Source: Methanobacterium bryantii
GTDB lineage: Archaea; Methanobacteriota; Methanobacteria; Methanobacteriales; Methanobacteriaceae
Length of the DNA: 64,000 nt
Reading direction: 5' to 3'
Assembly: GCF_002287175.1 (NCBI RefSeq)
Contig: NZ_LMVM01000041.1
Span: 1 to 64,000 of the forward strand
This document shows positions 37,891 through 47,466 of the stretch, piece after piece. Both the position numbers and the translations under genes were made by a program. The notes beneath the pieces were generated by a model. That model was given only the letters and a program-made list of their open reading frames with translations. It had not been told where the DNA came from and ran no database searches. The first letter of the stretch is position 1. Each line of letters starts with the position of its first letter.

Positions 37891-38484
37891 ATGGTAACTG
37901 CTTTAATAATGGCTGGGGGAAAAGGAACAAGGATGAAACTTGATGTGGAAAAACCACTTGTTGAGGTAAATGGAAAGCCATTGGTTCAGTATGTAGTTGA
38001 TGCACTTAAAAATACAGATAAAATCAGCAATATATTAGTTGCGACAAGTAAAAACACTCCCAGAACTGAATCTTTTTTAAAGGAACAGGGTATGGATACA
38101 ATTGAAACTCCTGGAGACGGCTATGTGCAGGATCTTGGGTTTATTATTTCAAACTTTGAGTTAGATGATATTTTACTCACTATTACTGCAGACCTGCCCC
38201 TTGTAAATAGTGATATAATTAGCCATGTTCTTGAGGAATATGAAAAATCTGATAAGCCAGCTATGAGTGTTTTAGTTCCCATTCATGTATTTGAGGAATA
38301 TGGTATCAAACCCACCATGAGATTTGAGAATTTAATACCATCTGGATTAAATGTATTAAGAAGTATTAATAAGGCACAAGATGAGAAAGTTTTAATTATA
38401 GAAAGGATAGAACTAGCCTTAAACATTAATACATATGAAGACATAAAACTTCTTAAGAATCTATTGGGTGATCAGGATGAATGA
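37891..38484 (+). CDS. cobY: Adenosylcobinamide-phosphate guanylyltransferase
   Basis: CobY adds GMP to adenosylcobinamide phosphate in the archaeal corrinoid pathway. The protein (197 residues) has the nucleotidyltransferase signature IMAGGKGTRM at residues 6-15, EKPLVEVNGKPLVQY and ITADLPLVNSD, and IPSGLNVL near the C-terminus. The product is needed for the corrinoid of MtrA and for the B12-dependent radical SAM enzymes here. Its end overlaps the PRC-barrel gene by 8 nt. GTGTTTTCAG precedes the ATG, a weak ribosome binding site. Confidence 0.92.
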   Translation: MVTALIMAGGKGTRMKLDVEKPLVEVNGKPLVQYVVDALKNTDKISNILVATSKNTPRTESFLKEQGMDTIETPGDGYVQDLGFIISNFELDDILLTITADLPLVNSDIISHVLEEYEKSDKPAMSVLVPIHVFEEYGIKPTMRFENLIPSGLNVLRSINKAQDEKVLIIERIELALNINTYEDIKLLKNLLGDQDE

Positions 38485-38749
38485 AGAGAGGAAACTTATT
38501 AAGGGAGAAGAAAAGATCTGGAGCGAAATTAAAGGATATCAGGTTGCAACCAATAATGCACGTATATTGGGTGAACTGGACGAGCTTATAATAAACGGTA
38601 AGACCGGAAAAATAACTGATGTCGTCATAAAAGTTGAAAAAGGCCGAAACATAAACGTTAAAGGTGCAAAGAAAAAAGGAGATCACCTTTTAGTTCCATT
38701 TGGAAAAGTTGAAAAAGTGGGCGAGTTTATAATTATTTCAGAAGCCTAA
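38477..38749 (+). CDS. PRC-barrel domain protein
   Basis: This 90-residue protein is a single PRC-barrel: YQVATNNARILGELDELIINGKTGKITDVVIKVE in its core and HLLVPFGKVEKVGEFIIIS at the end. It overlaps cobY by 8 nt and so is translated in the same operon, but no corrinoid link is known. GGTGAT upstream, inside cobY, can serve as ribosome binding site for the ATG at 38477. It is the second PRC-barrel of the window (see 6252-6515). Confidence 0.85.
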   Translation: MNEERKLIKGEEKIWSEIKGYQVATNNARILGELDELIINGKTGKITDVVIKVEKGRNINVKGAKKKGDHLLVPFGKVEKVGEFIIISEA

Positions 38750-38778
38750 ATTTTTTTAATTTATAATTTTTTTTAAGA

Positions 38779-39171
38779 TTATGTGCTGTTTTTAATTTGA
38801 TTTTTTTTATGGGATTTGTGGCCTGTATGTGGTTCATCATGATTTTCCCTGCGTCTAACCCATTCAACTAGAGGTATCAATGCTATTTGTAATTCTTTTC
38901 CTGATTCTGTGAGAGAATATTCCACCCTGGGAGGTGTTTCGCCGTAAACATTTCTTTCTATTAATCCTTCATGTTCCAATGTTTTTAATGTATTTGAAAG
39001 AGTTTTTGGAGATATTTCCCCTATATTTTTTTTAATCTGATTGTATCGTAGTGGATCCTCTCTAAGTGATGTCAGCACGCACATCACCCATTTTTTACTT
39101 ACCACATCCACTATGCCTCGAATGGGACAAAGGCAAAAAGCCTCTTTTTCACAATTACTTTCCTTGCACAT
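38779..39171 (-). CDS. HxlR-family transcriptional regulator
   Basis: This 130-residue winged-helix regulator has the HxlR signature CPIRGIVDVVSKKWVMCVL and LRYNQIKKNIGEISPKTLSNTLKTLEHEGLIER. The N-terminus adds cysteines (MCKESNCEKEAFCLCP), which suggests thiol- or metal-based sensing, and the C-terminus has a His/Lys-rich tail. It is divergent from the Cys/His-rich gene at 39294, and three GTATAC sites lie between them, so it probably controls both. Confidence 0.9.
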   Translation of the reverse strand: MCKESNCEKEAFCLCPIRGIVDVVSKKWVMCVLTSLREDPLRYNQIKKNIGEISPKTLSNTLKTLEHEGLIERNVYGETPPRVEYSLTESGKELQIALIPLVEWVRRRENHDEPHTGHKSHKKNQIKNST

Positions 39172-39186
39172 ACCAGGTACCCTTCT

Positions 39187-39277
39187 GTATACTTTGTTTA
39201 TTAATATAAACTTTTTATTTTAAATACTTTCTTTTGTATACTAGATATTAGACACATACTTACTATTAAATGTATAC
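39187..39277. promoter_or_regulatory. Three GTATAC sites in a divergent promoter
   Basis: GTATAC occurs at 39187-39192, 39236-39241 and 39272-39277, within 122 nt between the HxlR gene and a small Cys/His-rich gene. The first two share the wider context CTTnTGTATACT. They are likely operators of the HxlR regulator, with the outer sites close to each start codon. The TATA-like stretches TTAATATAAA and TTTTAAATA lie between the sites. Confidence 0.6.
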
Positions 39278-39293
39278 CAGGAGATGATTTAAT

Positions 39294-39491
39294 ATGTGTG
39301 AAGATAGGTGTTGTGGACACGATAAAGATAAAAAAGGTAGGGGCATGCATCATAGGGGATGTCACTCTGGGGGAATGCATAGACATTTCTTAACTAGGGA
39401 AGAAAAAGCTGAAATGCTGGAAAAATACATAGAAGAATTAGAAAAGGAGATTAAAGGCGTAAAACAAAAAATTGAGGAGCTTAAAGCTTAA
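39294..39491 (+). CDS. Small Cys/His-rich coiled-coil protein
   Basis: This 65-residue protein has an N-terminal metal-binding-like part (CEDRCCGHDKDKKGRGMHHRGCHSGGMHRH) of which I quote only motifs: three Cys in the first seven residues and five His later. A charged coiled coil (residues 38-64) follows. It resembles DUF5320-type proteins often found beside NifX or redox regulators. It is divergent from, and probably controlled by, the HxlR regulator. CAGGAGATGAT precedes the ATG. Metal binding is inference. Confidence 0.75.
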   Translation: MCEDRCCGHDKDKKGRGMHHRGCHSGGMHRHFLTREEKAEMLEKYIEELEKEIKGVKQKIEELKA

Positions 39492-39528
39492 ATTTATCTC
39501 CTATTTATTTTTAGATTATATGTAAGAT

Positions 39529-40023
39529 TTATCCTTTATAAAGAGGATGAACAACAGAGTTTCTTTCGCTTAAAATTTCATCAATTGAAGGCTCCTTGGT
39601 AAATGCTCTTCTTATGGCTAATTTTGCAGCTTCATAATTATTCCTGTATATTTTATCATTGTCTTCAGCACCAGGATGTATAAAGACACTGCAGACTATG
39701 CAAATATCTTCCACTGTATCTTCAGGAATGATTTCTTCTTCCACACATTCTGCAACAGCCATTGCCACACCTTTTTGTGCAGGTCCGAATATCCTTAAAA
39801 CATCACCCTTTCTTCTAAGTGAAACTTTAGGTGATATCAGTGTCACTGGTTTTGTTGTAAGATTAGGGGCTATAATGGCAAAAAGAGGAGTATGCTTGTC
39901 CATTTGATTTGCAAGAGCACCCGCAAATGCTTGCCCAACGGGGCCTTCTTTATCACCTATTAAGAGATCTATATGTGCAACTTCTACTTTTTCTCCAAAC
40001 CGTGCTTCTCCAATTAAATACAT
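39529..40023 (-). CDS. fae: Formaldehyde-activating enzyme family protein
   Basis: This 164-residue protein matches Fae, which condenses formaldehyde with tetrahydromethanopterin. With the ATG at 40023 the catalytic histidine is H17 (EVAHIDLLIG), the position known for the family; GAGGTAG upstream supports this start over the ATG five codons earlier. Key segments are GPVGQAFAGALANQ and KVSLRRKGDVLRIFGPAQKGVA. In methanogens without methylotrophy it probably detoxifies formaldehyde or feeds it into the C1 pathway. It is monocistronic. Confidence 0.92.
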   Translation of the reverse strand: MYLIGEARFGEKVEVAHIDLLIGDKEGPVGQAFAGALANQMDKHTPLFAIIAPNLTTKPVTLISPKVSLRRKGDVLRIFGPAQKGVAMAVAECVEEEIIPEDTVEDICIVCSVFIHPGAEDNDKIYRNNYEAAKLAIRRAFTKEPSIDEILSERNSVVHPLYKG

Positions 40024-40170
40024 GGTACTACCTCTCATTTATTTTATGTATTTAATGGAATTTAATATTTTTTAAGATTATTTTCTTAATAAACTCTAAA
40101 ATCAGTTCTGATTCTGTTAATTAAATTAAAAAAGAAAGAAGATTAAAAGAAGTAGTTTAAAAATAAAAAG

Positions 40171-41403
40171 TTACATGCCCTGTAAACTCATATCGAGCAT
40201 TCTTTTGGTTTCATCTGCAAGTTCTTGAGGCAGTCCTGTAATGTCCATGCTTAAGAACCCTCTTACAATCATAGAAGCAGCTTCTTCTTCTGTAAGTCCT
40301 CTGGACATTAGGTATAACACTTCTTCTTCCGCTATTTTACCTACTGCTGCTTCGTGAGATAGTTCTAAGTCTCTGGCACTACCTTCCAGTTCTGGAACTG
40401 CATATATCATAGAATCATCAGATAGGACAAGACCATGACATTCTAAGTGTCCTTTGGTATCATGCATTCTACCTGCTAGATGTCCTCTGGCATAAACTTG
40501 AGAGTTATCCTTGGAAACTGCCCTTGAAATCATTTCTGTGCTTGCTCCTTCCCCTTCTAGATAAACACGTGATCCCATATCTAATATAGAGTCCTTCTGG
40601 CCTCCTAGAATTGACTGGAATAAAACTTTAGAATTTTTACCGCTGCAGTAAGCTGTTGGATAAGACTGAATACTTCTAACGGGGCTTGTAAGGATATAAT
40701 TGCTTATATAAGTTGAATCGTCTCCACACATGATTCCTGTTCTTGGGCGTACATCTACCTGTTCTGCCCAGTTGTGTACCATTGTAAACGTAATTTTAGA
40801 TCCGGGTTTAAGGTAAAATTCTGAAACTCCTACGTGAAGTGCAGAGCTTACGTCTTCTCCAGTGGCACAGCCAGTTATAATATGCAGTTCAGAATTTTCT
40901 TCTGCAATGATTATGTTGTGGGCCGTCTGCATTACCTTTTCATCACCGATGAACATACATGCCTGTAACGGGAATACTTCTTTAGAACCTGGTAAAGATC
41001 TTATGAAATAACCACTGCTCCCTTCTTCTGATTCTCTTATTGCGGTTTGTGCAGTATATTTATCTGCATCAGGAGCTACAGCTTTCCACATGTAATCTTT
41101 AAGCCATCCATATTTATCCAGCGCTACATTCATTCCCATTATTTCAACACTTTCAGAAGGAGATGCGTTATAGACTCCACTCTGGTCCATCTGTATAAAT
41201 GTACCTGAACGTTCTTTTTCAGTGGTGTCTACCCCTACCTTCAGCAATGTATCCTGAACCTTTTTAGGAATTTCAACAGCTCTTTCTACGCGTTCATGTT
41301 CCCCTGCTTCTTCTTTTATAAATTTTTCAAGATCTATGTCTTCTCCATAAAGAGCTTTCTTTTCATGGGCTTTTTGGGCACGTTCTAGTGGAGTTTGCAA
41401 CAT
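40171..41403 (-). CDS. sufB: SufB/SufD-family Fe-S scaffold protein
   Basis: This 410-residue protein is the archaeal SufB-like scaffold, which builds Fe-S clusters with the ATPase SufC. The beta-helix core runs from about residue 130 to 360 and includes HIITGCATGEDVSSALHVGVSEFYLK and GHLECHGLVLSDDSMIYAVPELEG; the C-terminal SHEAAVGKIAEEEVLYLMSRGL is the SufC-binding region. It starts inside the end of sufC (19-nt overlap), so the two are translated together. A SufBC pair without SufS/E/A is the ancestral form found in many archaea. Confidence 0.93.
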   Translation of the reverse strand: MLQTPLERAQKAHEKKALYGEDIDLEKFIKEEAGEHERVERAVEIPKKVQDTLLKVGVDTTEKERSGTFIQMDQSGVYNASPSESVEIMGMNVALDKYGWLKDYMWKAVAPDADKYTAQTAIRESEEGSSGYFIRSLPGSKEVFPLQACMFIGDEKVMQTAHNIIIAEENSELHIITGCATGEDVSSALHVGVSEFYLKPGSKITFTMVHNWAEQVDVRPRTGIMCGDDSTYISNYILTSPVRSIQSYPTAYCSGKNSKVLFQSILGGQKDSILDMGSRVYLEGEGASTEMISRAVSKDNSQVYARGHLAGRMHDTKGHLECHGLVLSDDSMIYAVPELEGSARDLELSHEAAVGKIAEEEVLYLMSRGLTEEEAASMIVRGFLSMDITGLPQELADETKRMLDMSLQGM

Positions 41404-42149
41404 TCAACACATCCTTTAAATCCTTCTTTTCTAATGTCTTCTAAAACTTCAGTGGGATTCCCTGAACAGGCTATTTTACCATCCATAAGTACGTGGGCAG
41501 TATCAGCACTTACAAAATTGAGAATATAACCTAAATGAGTTATCAAAAGCCCTGATTTTTGCCTCATACCTGGCTTTTTGTCTTTATCTAAGAGAGTATT
41601 TATTTCTTCAGCAAGAAGCTCTACATTTTCAATGTCCACACCAGAGTCAGGTTCATCAAACATGATAAAATCTGGTTGTTGAGCAAGGAGCTGCAAGATT
41701 TCGGACCGTTTTACTTCTCCTCCTGAAAATCCTAAATTAACATCTCTTTCTAAGAATCTCTGGTCAAGTTTAAGTTTGGTGGCAAGATCCTTCATTTCAG
41801 GACTTAATTCTTCACCACTTTCCCCGTGTTCAATTTTAAGGAGATCGTTAAGTTTAACTCCTCTTATGGCGGGTGGATTTTGAAAACTTACACCTATACC
41901 TTTTCTTACACGTTCTGTAGTGGTTAAATTGGTTATATCTTCTCCTTTAAAGATAATTTCTCCTCGTGTTATGTCATACTTAGGAAATCCAAGTAAGCTC
42001 ATAAACAACGTACTTTTACCAGACCCATTTGGTCCTAAGAGCACATGGGTTTCTCCTTCTTTAATATAAAGATCGATATCGCTTAGTATTTCTTTTCCAT
42101 TTACTTCAACAGCTAGATCAGTTATTTCAAGTAGCAGTTTTACCACCAC
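41385..42149 (-). CDS. sufC: Fe-S assembly ATPase SufC
   Basis: SufC (254 residues) is an ABC-type ATPase that drives Fe-S cluster assembly on SufB. Walker A GPNGSGKST (near residue 39), the signature LGFSGGEVKRSE and Walker B FIMFDEPDSGVD are complete. The gene is first in the sufCB operon and overlaps sufB. The start is not certain: GTG at 42149 or 42146 lacks a clear ribosome binding site, and no ATG is available before the conserved ITDLAVEVNG. Confidence 0.93.
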   Translation of the reverse strand: MVVKLLLEITDLAVEVNGKEILSDIDLYIKEGETHVLLGPNGSGKSTLFMSLLGFPKYDITRGEIIFKGEDITNLTTTERVRKGIGVSFQNPPAIRGVKLNDLLKIEHGESGEELSPEMKDLATKLKLDQRFLERDVNLGFSGGEVKRSEILQLLAQQPDFIMFDEPDSGVDIENVELLAEEINTLLDKDKKPGMRQKSGLLITHLGYILNFVSADTAHVLMDGKIACSGNPTEVLEDIRKEGFKGCVECCKLH

Positions 42150-42792
42150 CGTTTTTAGTATTACACTCGAAAATTCAAAGCATGCAAAATTTGCAGAATT
42201 TTGCTGCCTGTAAAACTCTCAAAACCTTAAAAAATCTATGATTTTTTACGTATAGAAAAATGTTGTCAAAATTGAAAATTTTCGAATGCTTCATATTTTC
42301 TAAAATTCAAAGAATTTTTAGAGATTTTAACAGATTTTTTGAGGGAATTTTCAAGGGTCTCAAACACTTGTGTTTGAGGAATTCTATTTTTTAATTAAAT
42401 TAATCTTTTTGTAACTCATTTTGGATATATCTGATGTTATATATAAATTAACTATTGTTAATATTATTGCATAAAAACTTGATATGATAAGGTCGTCTCT
42501 TGATATTATTATAAAGTTGAATTTGATGAACGGTATGTAAAAAATTCTAATATTATGTGTATGTAGTTGCAAAAGTAATAAAGTACATACAAATAATTTT
42601 CTACAGTAGAAGGCCAGCTTAATAAATTTTAGTTTTTTTGAAAAATAAAGATGAAATATCATGTTATATAAAATTAAGGGGCATTATTATAGATAATATA
42701 ATAAATTTAAGTCCATACTGGCCTTTTTTAGAAAACGAAGGTTCATGTCATTATATATAAACTTTTCGAAATTGTCTTAGAAGTAACCTTTA
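42150..42792. other. Long gene-free gap between sufC and mvhD
   Basis: About 720 nt separate sufC from mvhD. The left part is an array of hairpins: GCAAAATT/AATTTTGC (42184-42204), AAAAAATC/GATTTTTT (42229-42247, 3-nt loop), AAAATTC/GAATTTT (42302-42318, 3-nt loop) and CTCAAACAC/GTGTTTGAG (42359-42378). The rest is AT-rich; a leftward open frame of 92 codons at 42384-42662 has low-complexity composition and is not credible. The mvh promoter is annotated separately. Confidence 0.6.
42184..42378. repeat. Array of short hairpins
   Basis: Four perfect hairpins with 7- to 9-bp arms lie within 195 nt. Two of them, GCAAAATT/AATTTTGC and AAAATTC/GAATTTT, have exactly the arms of the hairpins in the tandem repeat at 5-106. 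The array is non-coding. It lies upstream of both divergent operons (sufCB and mvh), so it is not a simple transcript end. Confidence 0.65.
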
Positions 42793-42842
42793 TAATTAGT
42801 GTCTTTATATCCATATAACGTACAGTAATAGTACACTAATTA
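42793..42842 (+). promoter_or_regulatory. Inverted repeat around the mvh TATA box
   Basis: TAATTAGTGT (42793-42802) and its exact reverse complement ACACTAATTA (42833-42842) enclose the TATA box TTTATATC (42804-42811). Transcription would begin near 42836, inside the right arm, giving a leader of about 37 nt with AGGAGG before mvhD. The geometry suits a repressor that bridges or covers the core promoter of the hydrogenase operon. Confidence 0.65.
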
Positions 42843-42872
42843 GTACATTGAGAAACGCAAGGAGGAAACTCT

Positions 42873-43313
42873 ATGGCTGAGGATGATATAAAAATCGTTA
42901 TGTTTTGTTGTAACTGGTGTTCCTACGGTGGAGCAGACACAGCAGGTACCGCAAGGATGCAATATCCTCCGAACATACGTGTAATTAGAGTGATGTGTTC
43001 AGGACGTATAGAACCACAATTTGTTCTTAAAGCATTCAGAGAAGGTGCAGATGGTGTTATAATTGCAGGATGTCACCACGGTGACTGCCACTATGACGCA
43101 GGAAACTACAAATTAGATAGAAGAATGAGATTAATTTACAAATTAGTAGATGATCTAGGAATTGGAAAAGAAAGAGTATACCACGACTGGATCTCCGCAT
43201 CAGAAGGAGAAAAATTCGCAGAAACAGTTAAAATGATGGTAGCTCGTGTCAAGAATCTCGGACCATCACCGCTTAAAGCACAATTAGCAGAAGTTGAAGA
43301 AGCGGAGGCATAA
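42873..43313 (+). CDS. mvhD: F420-non-reducing hydrogenase subunit D
   Basis: MvhD (146 residues) is the small [2Fe-2S] protein that links the hydrogenase MvhAG to heterodisulfide reductase HdrABC, where H2 electrons are bifurcated. The cysteines are in FCCNWCSYGGAD (residues 12-23), RVMCSGRIEP and GCHHGDCHYDAGNY. CAAGGAGGAAA precedes the ATG. The gene is first of mvhDGAB and is 2 nt from mvhG. Confidence 0.97.
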   Translation: MAEDDIKIVMFCCNWCSYGGADTAGTARMQYPPNIRVIRVMCSGRIEPQFVLKAFREGADGVIIAGCHHGDCHYDAGNYKLDRRMRLIYKLVDDLGIGKERVYHDWISASEGEKFAETVKMMVARVKNLGPSPLKAQLAEVEEAEA

Positions 43314-43315
43314 TC

Positions 43316-44254
43316 ATGGCAGAAGAAAGTCAAAAAGTCAAAATATTAACAACATGGCTCTCAGGATGTTCCGGCTGTCACTTAGCGCTTGCAGATATAA
43401 ACGAAGCACTTATAGACGTTATGGAACTCGCTGACTTTGAACACAGCCCTGTTTTAATGGATGTAAAATATGATGAAATTCCAGAAGTAAACGTTGCTCT
43501 CGTTGAAGGAGGAATCCGTAACGAAGAAAACCACGAAATGGCTCTAAAAGTAAGGGAAAAAGCTGATTTTGTTATAGCATACGGTACATGTGCAGTATAT
43601 GGTGGTATTCAGGGACTTGGAAACTTAAGTACTAACGAAGAACTTTTAACTGAGGCTTACATTAACTGCCCAAGTAATATAAACCCTGAAGGTATTTTAC
43701 CATCTGAAGAAGTACCTCCATTTGAAAGCAGAATGAGGCCTCTTAGTGATGTTATAGATGTCGATTTAAACTTACCAGGATGTCCACCAAGGTCTGACAT
43801 TGTTGCACAAGCAGTAATGTCTTTACTTAAAGGAGAACCACTGGAATTACCAACAACAAACCTCTGTGAAGTTTGTCCAAGAGAAAAACCGCCTGAAGGG
43901 CTGGCAATGGAAGAAATTAAAAGGCAGTTCGAACTTGGAAAACCTGAAGAAGAAGTATGTTTAGTAACTCAAGGACTCGTCTGTATGGGACCTGCAACAG
44001 TTTCACTCTGTGGAGCAGAATGCCCAAGTATAGCTGTACCTTGTAGAGGTTGCTACGGACCAACTGGAAATGTAGTTGACCAGGGTGCAAAAATGATCAG
44101 TGCGATTGGGTCTGACTTCGGTGTTGAATCTGATAAAACTATCGATCCAGAAACAGTTGCAGATCAGCTTGACGATGTAGTTGGAACTTTCTACACATTC
44201 ACACTTCCAGCTTCATTAGTACCTATGAGAATGAGGAAACAGGAGGGTAAATAG
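43316..44254 (+). CDS. mvhG: F420-non-reducing hydrogenase small subunit
   Basis: MvhG (312 residues) is the Fe-S small subunit of the [NiFe]-hydrogenase. The proximal cluster cysteines begin in LSGCSGCHLAL (near residue 19), and further cluster ligands lie in LPGCPPRSD, NLCEVCPREKP, QGLVCMGPATVSLCGAECP and CRGCYGPTG. No twin-arginine signal is present, as expected for a cytosolic enzyme. The mvhA ATG follows its stop directly. Confidence 0.97.
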   Translation: MAEESQKVKILTTWLSGCSGCHLALADINEALIDVMELADFEHSPVLMDVKYDEIPEVNVALVEGGIRNEENHEMALKVREKADFVIAYGTCAVYGGIQGLGNLSTNEELLTEAYINCPSNINPEGILPSEEVPPFESRMRPLSDVIDVDLNLPGCPPRSDIVAQAVMSLLKGEPLELPTTNLCEVCPREKPPEGLAMEEIKRQFELGKPEEEVCLVTQGLVCMGPATVSLCGAECPSIAVPCRGCYGPTGNVVDQGAKMISAIGSDFGVESDKTIDPETVADQLDDVVGTFYTFTLPASLVPMRMRKQEGK

Positions 44255-45673
<1,419 letters not shown>

Positions 45674-45695
45674 AACCATTTAAGGGTGAAAAAAA

Positions 45696-46898
45696 ATGAT
45701 AGTAGTAAACAAAGAAGGATGTATCAAGTGCGGAGCTTGTCAAGGTGTATGTCCAACAGAAGCAATCTCAGTAACACCTGAAGATGTTATTTTCTGTGAT
45801 CTCTGTTCTGGCGAACCAAAATGTGTAGCAGCCTGTTCAACAGGTGCCCTCAAAGCGGAAGAAATGCCAATTGGGGACACTGGCAAAACTCAGACTCGCA
45901 TAGTGTTTAGTCCTTCAGCATGTAACCAGTGTGGTGATTGCGTAGATGTCTGCCCTCCAAATGTACTGAAAATGGATGAAGGAAAAGTCCAGACAACAAT
46001 GCCTTTACACGGATTCTGTGTAATGTGCCAGAAATGTGTGGATGTTTGTCCAGTAGAAGTCATTGGTATAGAAGGAGTCAAAGAACCTAAAGTAATTGAA
46101 AAAGACATCACAGGACCTATATACATTTCAGGCTGTGTTGGCTGTGGAATGTGTGTAGAAGAATGTCCTGTAGACGCTATTACCCTTTCTGAAACTGGGG
46201 AAGTAATCAACATTGATGAAGATGCATGTATAAAATGTGGAGTATGTTCTCAAACATGCCCATGGAATGCAGTTTACATTTCAGGTAAAGAACCAGTCAA
46301 AAGGACTAAAGATATAGTAGCATTCGATCTCAACAAAGATGCATGTATCGGATGTAATGTATGTGTCGAAGCATGTCCTGGTGACTTTATAGAAGCCAAG
46401 GCAGCAGACCTTTCAGTGGAACTTCCTGAAATCTGTGCAGCATGTGGACTCTGTGCAAAAATGTGCCCAGTTGAAGCAATTAATCTCGAAGTCGAACTTG
46501 GACCTGCAAAACCAGCATCCGAAGAAGGACTCGTTAGAAACGAAGAACTCTGTATACTGGACGGCAGTTGTGCCCCTGTATGTCCTACTGGAGCTATAAG
46601 AGTAGAACCAGGCGAATCTTATGCAATGTGTACAAGATGTGGAGCATGTGCATCAACATGTCCTACTGGAGCTCTTAGAGTAACACAGATCGACAAAGAA
46701 GTTAACGGCGAAATTGTTAAAAGGGATAGAATCGAATTCAGCCCATCAATTTGTGATGAATGTGGCGAATGTGTCGAAGTATGCCCATACAACATGCTGG
46801 AACTCACAGGCGACAAGAAAATGCCAGTCAAAGGGTACTGTGTACTCTGCGAAAAATGTGTTGAACACTGTCCAAACACAGCATTATCTATAAAATAA
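45696..46898 (+). CDS. mvhB: Polyferredoxin MvhB
   Basis: MvhB (400 residues) is a polyferredoxin made of six ferredoxin-like repeats with twelve cluster motifs. Eleven have four Cys. The ninth reads C-x2-D-x2-C-x3-CP (C286, D289, C292), with Asp replacing the second Cys, as in some hyperthermophile ferredoxins; it may hold a [3Fe-4S] or Asp-ligated cluster. The protein probably carries electrons from Mvh. GGGTGAAAAAA precedes the ATG, 22 nt after mvhA. Confidence 0.96.
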   Translation: MIVVNKEGCIKCGACQGVCPTEAISVTPEDVIFCDLCSGEPKCVAACSTGALKAEEMPIGDTGKTQTRIVFSPSACNQCGDCVDVCPPNVLKMDEGKVQTTMPLHGFCVMCQKCVDVCPVEVIGIEGVKEPKVIEKDITGPIYISGCVGCGMCVEECPVDAITLSETGEVINIDEDACIKCGVCSQTCPWNAVYISGKEPVKRTKDIVAFDLNKDACIGCNVCVEACPGDFIEAKAADLSVELPEICAACGLCAKMCPVEAINLEVELGPAKPASEEGLVRNEELCILDGSCAPVCPTGAIRVEPGESYAMCTRCGACASTCPTGALRVTQIDKEVNGEIVKRDRIEFSPSICDECGECVEVCPYNMLELTGDKKMPVKGYCVLCEKCVEHCPNTALSIK

Positions 46899-47235
46899 GA
46901 ATGTTTTTTAAAGGTGGATTTTTCCACCCCCATAATTTTATTTTTGCTTAAAAATTTATTGAAACTATTTTTATGACTCAAATTAATTAAGGTTAATTTT
47001 CCTGTTTAATTATCACTATTTAATCAAAATATTTACTTTTCTAGAAATTTAATATAATAAAATGTCAGTAAATACTCTCTTTTTGTATTGTACTGTAATT
47101 AAGGAATACACTTGAAAAATAAGCCGGATAATAATTCTTTTTATCTTTAACTTACACTAATGTACAGAAAGATTCTTAATTAACAAAAATTAAAAAGGTT
47201 TATCAAAAAAGAATAGTTAGATTATAATTAAAGGA
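46899..47235. other. Gap after the mvh operon, with a likely terminator
   Basis: GGTGGA-(4 nt)-TCCACC at 46913-46928 forms a short hairpin 15 nt past the mvhB stop, followed by T-rich DNA; it is the probable mvh terminator. The rest is AT-rich spacer to the convergent CooT-like gene. No other feature was recognised. Confidence 0.5.
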
Positions 47236-47418
47236 TTATTCACTTAATTTAACATAAATGGCATGTTTGTCAAGGTCAATTTCAACTATTGCCCCAGTAA
47301 TGTCTTTTCTAGTACCTAATATGTCTGTAAGCCCTATATTTTCACCATCAATTTTTATAAACAACGCATCTTCCATTATTTTATCGCCGTCGGTTGAGTA
47401 AACTGTTGATTCGCACAT
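47236..47418 (-). CDS. CooT-family small nickel-binding protein
   Basis: This 60-residue protein matches the CooT family: it begins MCESTVYS, with the N-terminal Cys2 that binds nickel in CooT, and has the small beta-barrel pattern ending GAIVEIDLDKHAIYVKL. CooT takes part in nickel supply to CO dehydrogenase. A CooC-like ATPase is encoded at 55945-56718. TGGTGATAAAATG gives a good ribosome binding site. Function in this organism is inferred from the family. Confidence 0.8.
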   Translation of the reverse strand: MCESTVYSTDGDKIMEDALFIKIDGENIGLTDILGTRKDITGAIVEIDLDKHAIYVKLSE

Positions 47419-47466
47419 TTTATCACCACTCGTAGTTATGTTTTTAATGTAATTTTTTATTTGCTA

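Noticed and set aside
42384..42662. 92-codon leftward frame in the sufC-mvhD gap
   Set aside because: Composition is Ile/Phe/Leu/Lys-rich as expected from AT-rich DNA; there is no ribosome binding site or recognisable domain.
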